A stretch of DNA of 25,448 nucleotides from a virus. The notes beneath the pieces are model-generated. The model was not told where the DNA came from. It did no database searches and was given only the letters and a program-made list of their open reading frames with translations. Position 1 is the stretch's first letter. Every line of letters begins with the position of its first letter. Shown piece by piece: positions 21,287-25,448 of the stretch. Location: positions 1 through 25,448 of IMG/VR virus record IMGVR_UViG_3300036978_000392; one strand, 5' to 3'. The translations under genes were made by a program, and so were the position numbers.

Positions 21287-22031
21287 CGGATTGATCCTCT
21301 AAATAAGATTCTACGAGATTTTCAGTAAGTTTTACAAAACCATTTTCAATTGCTTGGTTAAAATCGATTATGATTAGTGCTGATTTCTCCATTAAACCCT
21401 GTACATCCTTTGGAGCATGGGCGTAATATTCAGCGATTTTATCGTATCTAAACACAGTATGGCGATAAGCTGATTTTATCATAAAATCTTTTATATCGTC
21501 ATCAATATTTGATTGCTCAATTTCTTCAATAAGCTTTTTTGTTTTAAGATAATCGAGCAATTCTTCTAATTCTGGCTTTTTTCCCTTTGGCTCGTAGATA
21601 GGTGATTTTATTTTTTTTGTATAAGCATCCTCATAGTCTTTAGTCTTATCATCATCTAAACTAAAATCATCGAAGCCAATATCACTGCTATTGAAGTCCT
21701 GCTTATCGAGCCAATCGAGTTGATATCTGAGAGTGTCGTCATCCCACTCAGCGAGCTCAGAAGTTTTGTTGTCTGCAAGTGCAAAGGCCATTTTACCTAG
21801 CTCGTCTAGCTCTGTGACAACAACATCAATATGCGTCCATCCTAATTCTTTTGCTGCCTCCAGCGTACCATTACCAGCTATCACAACATTTTTCGAATCA
21901 ATGACAATAGGTTTTTGCTGACCGAATTTAGCAAGCGATCCCTTTATTGCCTTGAGGTTTTTCTCCGGGTGCCGCCTTGCATTATTGGGATCGTTTGCAA
22001 GCCTCCCTATCTCCATTTTGATAATTTCCAT
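21279..22031 (-). CDS. ParB/Srx-like nuclease-domain protein
   Basis: I start at ATG 22031 because AGAGGA lies five bases upstream; an upstream TTG at 22058 lacks this. The 250-residue protein has the ParB N-terminal core: IGRLANDPNNARRHPEKNLKA, then FGQQKPIVID, then IAGNGTLEAAKELGWTHIDV (G-N-G-T in place of the usual G-E-x-R). A Glu/Asp/Lys-rich linker and a helical C-terminal part follow (YRHTVFRYDKIAEYYAHAP). Phage proteins of this type accompany DNA modification or replication modules. It is the first gene of the minus-strand operon, with a TATAAT box just upstream. Confidence 0.78.
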   Translation of the reverse strand: MEIIKMEIGRLANDPNNARRHPEKNLKAIKGSLAKFGQQKPIVIDSKNVVIAGNGTLEAAKELGWTHIDVVVTELDELGKMAFALADNKTSELAEWDDDTLRYQLDWLDKQDFNSSDIGFDDFSLDDDKTKDYEDAYTKKIKSPIYEPKGKKPELEELLDYLKTKKLIEEIEQSNIDDDIKDFMIKSAYRHTVFRYDKIAEYYAHAPKDVQGLMEKSALIIIDFNQAIENGFVKLTENLVESYLEDQSDE

Positions 22032-22062
22032 GCCATTCCTCTGTGTTGTGTTGTGCAATCTT

Positions 22063-22068
22063 ATTATA
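22063..22068 (-). promoter_or_regulatory. -10 box (TATAAT) of the minus-strand operon
   Basis: A perfect TATAAT on the minus strand lies about 32 bases before the ParB ATG, giving a short leader. No strong -35 stands at 17 bases; CATATA is what is found there. The 190-base divergent region 22032-22221 is very AT-rich (especially 22070-22135) and contains other TATAAT-like boxes. Confidence 0.45.
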
Positions 22069-22138
22069 CATCATTTCTATCAACTTATATGATTAATCTA
22101 ATTATAACAATATATTATAAAATAATTTAAAGTTTTTG

Positions 22139-22167
22139 TTGATTCTTGCCGATATGTTGGATATGAA
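22139..22167 (+). promoter_or_regulatory. Candidate promoter of the plus-strand small-gene block
   Basis: TTGATT (22139-22144) and TATGAA (22162-22167), spaced 17 bases, match four of six positions each. They lie 55 bases before the first plus-strand gene. The spacing is ideal but the boxes are moderate. Confidence 0.35.
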
Positions 22168-22221
22168 CAATGAGCAATGAGCCATTGTCAGGTACAAGGG
22201 ATAAACAAGAAAGGATTAAAT

Positions 22222-22413
22222 ATGCAAATAAAATATTGCTGGAAAACGGATGAAATGAAAAACCTCCTTACCATGATCGATCATATGACCGCACAAGGTG
22301 CTTCAATGTTAGCTATTCAAAATATAAAAATCCTGCGCCGTAAGCTGCATAATTTCAGAGGTAATAAATTTGATTGGTCAAAAATAGTAAGTAAGAGTTT
22401 AGGTGAGCGTTAA
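22222..22413 (+). CDS. Small phage protein, unknown function
   Basis: The start at 22222 has AAGGA six bases upstream. A longer frame from 22177 lacks such a site. The 63-residue product (MQIKYCWKTDEMKNLLTMID...) is basic and helical, ending in WSKIVSKSLGER. It is the first gene of the divergent plus-strand block. I recognise no domain. It resembles the small, fast-evolving early proteins of phages. Confidence 0.6.
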   Translation: MQIKYCWKTDEMKNLLTMIDHMTAQGASMLAIQNIKILRRKLHNFRGNKFDWSKIVSKSLGER

Positions 22414-22480
22414 TTTCTAACGATCACTGATTATATGGAACAAAACATGTTAACCGATACAACTGGAAAGGATTATTGAA

Positions 22481-22681
22481 ATGAAAAAACCACAACTAAT
22501 TAAATGTTATGAGAAATCAGCTTATGGCCGTACTCATATCTATTTTGAGAGCCCAGAAGTAGAGCTCCTGGTCTCAGTATTGACGGGCAAGAAAACCGTC
22601 TCACGCGATGAATTGCAAGCTCTAGCAGACCTCGGCTTAAGCATCGAGCTCAACAAAGTTGAAATATGGAGGACTGCTTAA
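22481..22681 (+). CDS. Small phage protein with CYEKSAYGRTHIYF motif
   Basis: The 66-residue protein begins MKKPQLIKCYEKSAYGRTHI. After this come a hydrophobic strand and a helix with VSRDELQALADLGLSIEL. A ribosome site AAAGGA lies upstream. The pattern (K.YGR.HIY ... L..LTGKKT....L..L..LG) recurs in small hypothetical phage proteins. Function is unknown. Its stop TAA overlaps the start of the next gene (TAATG). Confidence 0.66.
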   Translation: MKKPQLIKCYEKSAYGRTHIYFESPEVELLVSVLTGKKTVSRDELQALADLGLSIELNKVEIWRTA

Positions 22682-22944
22682 TGGTTTCGATTCAAATCGG
22701 ACATATTCAAAATGAATATATTTTGCATGTTACCAATGCAGCTATATCGTTTGATTTGCCGACAACAATAACAGCAATAAAGGACGGTGAATTCCGTTAT
22801 GTTTTCCTTTTAGATGAGGATATGGCAGAGCAATTAAAACTGTATCCCAGGGATTGCAGCACTGTCGTGCACGTAAATACTCATATACTTAAGTATGCAT
22901 GCGAAAAACTGTTTAAAAAACTACTGAAAGGAATTGAATCATGA
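22681..22944 (+). CDS. Small phage protein, unknown function
   Basis: The start at 22681 is chosen because GGAGG lies eight bases upstream and the TAATG arrangement links it to the previous gene. An ATG at 22666 is less suitable. The 87-residue product starts MVSIQIGHIQNEYILHVTNA and ends with a basic helix (KLFKKLLKGIES). No known domain. It overlaps the next gene by 4 bases. Confidence 0.62.
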   Translation: MVSIQIGHIQNEYILHVTNAAISFDLPTTITAIKDGEFRYVFLLDEDMAEQLKLYPRDCSTVVHVNTHILKYACEKLFKKLLKGIES

Positions 22945-23165
22945 AGAAAGAAGGCTTTGATTTAGTCCATTCTGTTATCCCCATAGCAAACACTGGGAAA
23001 ACATTTGAATGGGGCCGCAATGAATGCGTTTTGATAGGTATCTATATCAATAAATATGGTACTGAAATTGGGTGTTTATGTAGAAACCTGACCAACAATA
23101 AAATTATGAGCATGGACCCATTTTTGCACGAAGAATTTTTAAACTACGGTGGTGTTTTTGAATGA
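22941..23165 (+). CDS. Small phage protein, unknown function
   Basis: The 74-residue product has a strand-rich middle (ECVLIGIYINKYGTEIGCLC) and an acidic C-terminal end. AAAGGA precedes the ATG, and both neighbours overlap by 4 bases, indicating coupled translation. No family recognised. Confidence 0.62.
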   Translation: MKKEGFDLVHSVIPIANTGKTFEWGRNECVLIGIYINKYGTEIGCLCRNLTNNKIMSMDPFLHEEFLNYGGVFE

Positions 23166-23341
23166 AAATTGCTCTAAAAATTAACGGCCAAGGCCGCTTC
23201 GTCGCTTACGAAATTAAGCATGATACTCGCGTTTGCATCGGACAATATGCGGGATCGATTGAAGCCGTGAAAAAGATGGTCGAAACGAAAGTTAAAACAC
23301 CTGTAACGATTATTAAACTATCAACAAGAGGATGGTATTGA
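23162..23341 (+). CDS. Very small phage protein (59 residues)
   Basis: Reading the sequence gives MKIALKINGQGRFVAYEIKH, then a strand/helix segment with YAGSIEAVKKMVETK and ending LSTRGWY. It starts within the stop of the previous gene (ATGA, overlap 4 bases) and stops at 23341, three bases before the next start. Composition and codon use match the neighbours. No function known. Confidence 0.58.
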   Translation: MKIALKINGQGRFVAYEIKHDTRVCIGQYAGSIEAVKKMVETKVKTPVTIIKLSTRGWY

Positions 23342-23344
23342 CGA

Positions 23345-23491
23345 ATGAAAAACATGTATTTGTGTGAACTAATTTTTGACGGCTACTTGCAAAAAACCTT
23401 CTTCCGAGAGGGCTCTACTGCTAAAGACGTTTTGGACGACCTATTACTGTTTCAATGGCCCGCTGGCGAATGGAGGATAACATTAACATGA
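23345..23491 (+). CDS. Very small phage protein (48 residues)
   Basis: The frame begins ATG at 23345 (MKNMYLCELIFDGYLQKTFF) and ends TGA at 23489-23491. It has a strand-rich start and an acidic helix (DVLDDLLLFQW), ending AGEWRITLT. Its stop overlaps the start of the next gene by 4 bases. Tight packing supports it as real; function unknown. Confidence 0.52.
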   Translation: MKNMYLCELIFDGYLQKTFFREGSTAKDVLDDLLLFQWPAGEWRITLT

Positions 23492-23727
23492 CTGACACAA
23501 GAATTGTAACCCGCAACTACATGCTCAAGCGCCTACGCAAGTGCCAAGCTGATTTGTGCGGATGGGTGTTTGACGGTAAACACTATATCGTCAATGTCCG
23601 TTTGCATCACAATGGCGAGACTGTACATGTCCTATACAAGGAATTCCCTACCTACTTAACAAAAAAATATGACCAAAAATTTGCTGGATTTTTAGTGGGA
23701 GAAACAACAGATGACCATCAACAATAA
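23488..23727 (+). CDS. Small basic phage protein, unknown function
   Basis: I use the ATG at 23488, which has GGAGGA about ten bases upstream, not the ATG at 23455 that would overlap the previous gene more deeply. The 79-residue product (MTDTRIVTRNYMLKRLRKCQ) is basic, with a central strand pair (GKHYIVNVRLHHNGETVHVL). It might bind nucleic acid, but I recognise no domain. It overlaps the next gene by 17 bases. Confidence 0.58.
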   Translation: MTDTRIVTRNYMLKRLRKCQADLCGWVFDGKHYIVNVRLHHNGETVHVLYKEFPTYLTKKYDQKFAGFLVGETTDDHQQ

Positions 23728-23938
23728 AACTATATGGGTTATGGTTAAAAACGGCATCCCCTGCGGTACTTTTGCGACCTTTGAGCGATTGCTATCACAT
23801 GTTGAGTTGTTTTATGGAAAAGTATTTGCGGCTGATTTATGGGCATGCCATGCGTCTGATACAATATTTATCCACGACGAACAAACTTATGCATATTATT
23901 GCATGAAGATTGACGACTATGAAATGCAAAACACCTAA
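23711..23938 (+). CDS. Small phage protein, unknown function
   Basis: The 75-residue product starts MTINNKTIWVMVKNGIPCGT. It is rich in aromatic residues and ends DDYEMQNT. GGGAG lies about ten bases upstream, within the previous gene. No family recognised. It belongs to the same tightly packed block. Confidence 0.58.
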   Translation: MTINNKTIWVMVKNGIPCGTFATFERLLSHVELFYGKVFAADLWACHASDTIFIHDEQTYAYYCMKIDDYEMQNT

Positions 23939-23955
23939 TTAATAAGGAACAATCT

Positions 23956-24273
23956 ATGGAAATTAAACTTGAATTTTATGAGCGTGATATAACATTTTTA
24001 TACCATTCTCGCTGCCCGTCTTTCGTCCTAGAACAACCTGATCGCTTCATTTTATTTGATAGCGGAGGTCAAGCAAGTTGTCATCCATTCATTAAAATGA
24101 ATTCTGAGAAAAATGCGTCAAGTTTATTGTTTTGCAAATCTTTTCTTGAAGCCAAAATACTCATGGCATTTTACGAGAGCTCAGAAAAATACTCCCCAAT
24201 CATGTTGTTCGATGAATATGATTCTTCTGGCACATGGGTTATCTGGATAAACATCCCCTTTCCGAGGAAATAA
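23956..24273 (+). CDS. Small acidic phage protein, unknown function
   Basis: The 105-residue product starts MEIKLEFYERDITFLYHSRC and has alternating strands with a helical middle (SFLEAKILMAFYESSEKYS). It ends in SSGTWVIWINIPFPRK. AAGGA precedes the ATG. It lies 17 bases after the previous gene and 3 bases before the next. Function unknown; I recognise no motif. Confidence 0.6.
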   Translation: MEIKLEFYERDITFLYHSRCPSFVLEQPDRFILFDSGGQASCHPFIKMNSEKNASSLLFCKSFLEAKILMAFYESSEKYSPIMLFDEYDSSGTWVIWINIPFPRK

Positions 24274-24276
24274 ATC

Positions 24277-24498
24277 ATGGAAAAACGATACATGATGGTT
24301 AGATACTACGCATCTGGTAGAAAGCGAATCATAAAGATAAACATGACGCGAGATGATGTCATGGCCCTTTGGAATGATCCCGAGCGCAGCTTTAAAACTT
24401 GCGTTAAACCTAAAGGCATAGCTCGTACTGCAAAGATGGGGCCTTGGTTTGATGGTTATGTTGAACAAGCTGACCATACTTTCTGCCCCAACAAATAA
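24277..24498 (+). CDS. Small basic phage protein, unknown function
   Basis: The 73-residue product begins MEKRYMMVRYYASGRKRIIK and contains NMTRDDVMALWNDPERSFKT, then RTAKMGPWFDGYVEQ. The mix of a basic start and a conserved-looking WNDPE...WFDG pattern suggests a compact fold, but I do not recognise it. It is the last gene of the plus-strand block. A structured RNA element lies right after its stop. Confidence 0.6.
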   Translation: MEKRYMMVRYYASGRKRIIKINMTRDDVMALWNDPERSFKTCVKPKGIARTAKMGPWFDGYVEQADHTFCPNK

Positions 24499-24511
24499 TC
24501 AATTTTCCTGC

Positions 24512-24559
24512 AATACTCCCGTGTGCTACAATACCGAGCAACAACAACATGGGAGTATT
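24512..24559 (+). promoter_or_regulatory. Long hairpin hiding the next gene's ribosome binding site
   Basis: AATACTCCCGTG (24512-24523) pairs with CATGGGAGTATT (24548-24559): twelve pairs including one G-U, with a 24-base loop that has its own TGCT/AGCA inner pairing. The 3' arm contains the GGGAG (24551-24555) that serves as ribosome site for the ATG at 24563. A short U-run (24558-24562) follows. It could act as a terminator of the plus-strand block and as a translational lock on read-through RNA. Confidence 0.6.
24524..24532 (+). promoter_or_regulatory. Extended -10 promoter inside the hairpin loop
   Basis: TGCTACAAT (24524-24532) matches the extended -10 consensus TGnTATAAT with one mismatch. 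No good -35 is seen 17 bases upstream, as is often true for extended -10 promoters. Transcripts would start about 24539, after the 5' hairpin arm, leaving the ribosome site open. Confidence 0.42.
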
Positions 24560-24562
24560 TTT

Positions 24563-25087
24563 ATGCCTTTAATTCTTCTTTTCTTCACTCTTTTTTCATC
24601 AATGGCTATCTCTGATTCTCTTTACAATGGCGAGACAACGGCCTTTGGCGGAAGTGCTGCATGGGATAACAACGGATCTACCCTTTCCGAGGTCTCCATT
24701 GCCCCATTGTCGCCTTCAAACCATCTCCGGGCCACATTGGCCAACAAATCATGGTGGGGAGCCTCTGGGTATGTCATATCGCATTGGGGAGCTATCGATT
24801 TTTCGGGTTATAAGACGATCACCTTGGCGATCAAATCAGACACGGCAAACCACGCGCTTGGCATCCAGCTTTTCGATTCAGCACAGAATACCAGCACAGC
24901 AATAAAGATCGATCCCAGCCAAAGCTACGATCAATTTACAATCCCGCTGTCAGCGTTTGAAGGTGTCGATATGGCCAAGATTACGGTTATCGTCTTTTCA
25001 GTGTCTCGCAAAGATCCCGGGACATATGTAATTGACATCGATGATATCACGCTTGAGAAGGAAGTTTTGCCGCCTGATGAATCTTAA
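24563..25087 (+). CDS. Exported protein with a galactose-binding/CBM-like beta-sandwich domain
   Basis: The start at 24563 follows GGGAG by seven bases; an upstream ATG at 24449 would overlap the previous gene and is rejected. The 174-residue product has a hydrophobic N-terminus (MPLILLFFTLFSSMAIS), a likely signal peptide. A beta-sandwich follows: SNHLRATLANKSWWGASGYV, FSGYKTITLAIKSDTANHAL, then FTIPLSAFEGVDMAKITVIV and GTYVIDIDDITLEKE. This order (W..., ITLAIKS, F.IPLS.F..., I.VFS, Y.IDIDDI.L) is typical of galactose-binding-like or ExoP/CBM-type domains. A sugar-binding exported protein is plausible. Its higher GC sets it apart from the small genes upstream, so it may be a later acquisition. 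Confidence 0.62.
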   Translation: MPLILLFFTLFSSMAISDSLYNGETTAFGGSAAWDNNGSTLSEVSIAPLSPSNHLRATLANKSWWGASGYVISHWGAIDFSGYKTITLAIKSDTANHALGIQLFDSAQNTSTAIKIDPSQSYDQFTIPLSAFEGVDMAKITVIVFSVSRKDPGTYVIDIDDITLEKEVLPPDES

Positions 25088-25428
25088 GGCGAGTACCAAC
25101 AACCGGGCCGGTTCCTACAAACTGCATTATGCTCCATGGGTATTCTCTTATCATCCCAAACTTTGTCGCACAGTATTCCAGCGAGGTAGGTATCAAGCCT
25201 GCACTGCGCGGGAGTGTGCAGCTGGTATGTGATCTTTACTTTGAACGTGTCTGGTTGGTCTATCTCAGGGGATCTTACTTGCCGGTTTGCAACATAGAGA
25301 GTATCGGCGAGGCTTTTTGCTGCAAAGACTGATCGGTAGCAAACATTTTGCTCGTATGTGGTATCAAAATTCTTGTCACACAATTCAACTTTTACCCCAC
25401 CACGAATCATCGGGCTTTTCTTTTCCAT
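25084..25428 (-). CDS. Unknown protein, convergent with the exported protein (may extend past the window)
   Basis: The frame from ATG 25428 gives 114 residues (MEKKSPMIRGGVKVELCDKN...) with several cysteines, a beta-rich middle (FKVKITYQLHTPAQCRLDTY), and the end RNRPGCWYSP. It is also open upstream to 25448, so the real start may lie outside the window. It ends tail-to-tail with the exported protein; the two stops share the bases TTAA at 25084-25087. I recognise no family. Confidence 0.5.
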   Translation of the reverse strand: MEKKSPMIRGGVKVELCDKNFDTTYEQNVCYRSVFAAKSLADTLYVANRQVRSPEIDQPDTFKVKITYQLHTPAQCRLDTYLAGILCDKVWDDKRIPMEHNAVCRNRPGCWYSP

Positions 25429-25448
25429 GGCGCCAAAAACCTTGCGAG

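Noticed and set aside
22032-22058. TTG start of the ParB-like gene
   Set aside because: The ATG at 22031 has AGAGGA at good spacing; the extra nine residues look like untranslated leader.
22070-22140. Replication origin in the AT-rich divergent region
   Set aside because: AT-richness alone; I found no iterated binding sites, so I keep it as a promoter region.
22435-22479. A 14-codon frame between two small plus-strand genes
   Set aside because: Too short to support, and its end carries the ribosome site of the next gene; it may be a chance frame.

Overview
The window is about 25.4 kb of a tailed, contractile-tail bacteriophage or prophage. It holds a nearly complete packaging, head, neck, tail and baseplate module on the minus strand (about 22.0 kb down to 1, running off the left edge), a divergent plus-strand block of very small phage genes (22.2-24.5 kb), and two poorly recognised genes at the right edge. 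GC content looks low to moderate. One exported protein has a Gram-negative signal peptide ending SNAMA, so a proteobacterial host is likely; I cannot name it.

Minus-strand order from the promoter region: ParB-like protein, GT-A glycosyltransferase, small and large terminase, free-standing HNH endonuclease, DUF1073-type portal, MuF-type head protein carrying an intein, then five accessory genes (Acb2/Tad1-like protein, methyltransferase, exported small protein, StrF-like glycosyltransferase, GT-B-like glycosyltransferase). After these come a DUF2213 protease/scaffold, a decoration protein with a collagen-like tail, the major capsid protein, five connector/neck genes, a DUF3383-type sheath, the tail tube, tail assembly chaperones joined by a canonical -1 slippery site, a 490-residue tape measure, and baseplate proteins (Dit-like, plug, hub, Gp138-type spike, gp25-type wedge, baseplate J). 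Most neighbours overlap by 1-14 bases, so they are probably co-transcribed and translationally coupled.

The strongest unusual feature is in the MuF gene. A 288-residue intein (14937-15800, minus) sits at the conserved CRC motif. Inside it, on the opposite strand and in exact codon register, is an intact 253-residue endonuclease-like gene (15015-15776, plus). It has a C-x3-C-x-C-x2-H metal-finger motif, a helix-turn-helix and a Vsr/PD-(D/E)xK-like core, plus its own ribosome binding site and a candidate promoter. Its start codon lies opposite the residue just before splicing block F and its stop just after block A. The element appears to encode the splicing protein and the homing enzyme on opposite strands of the same 762 bases.

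Other notable signals are collagen-like Gly-X-Thr repeats in at least three virion proteins (baseplate J, sheath, decoration) with glycosyltransferases encoded nearby; an anti-CBASS/anti-Thoeris-like sponge gene in the head operon; a probable nested scaffold start; and, at 24512-24559, a hairpin that hides a ribosome binding site and contains an extended -10 promoter.

There are no gene-free stretches over 300 bases and I saw no tRNA, rRNA, CRISPR array or insertion sequence. All family names rest on reading translated sequence by eye, without database searches.
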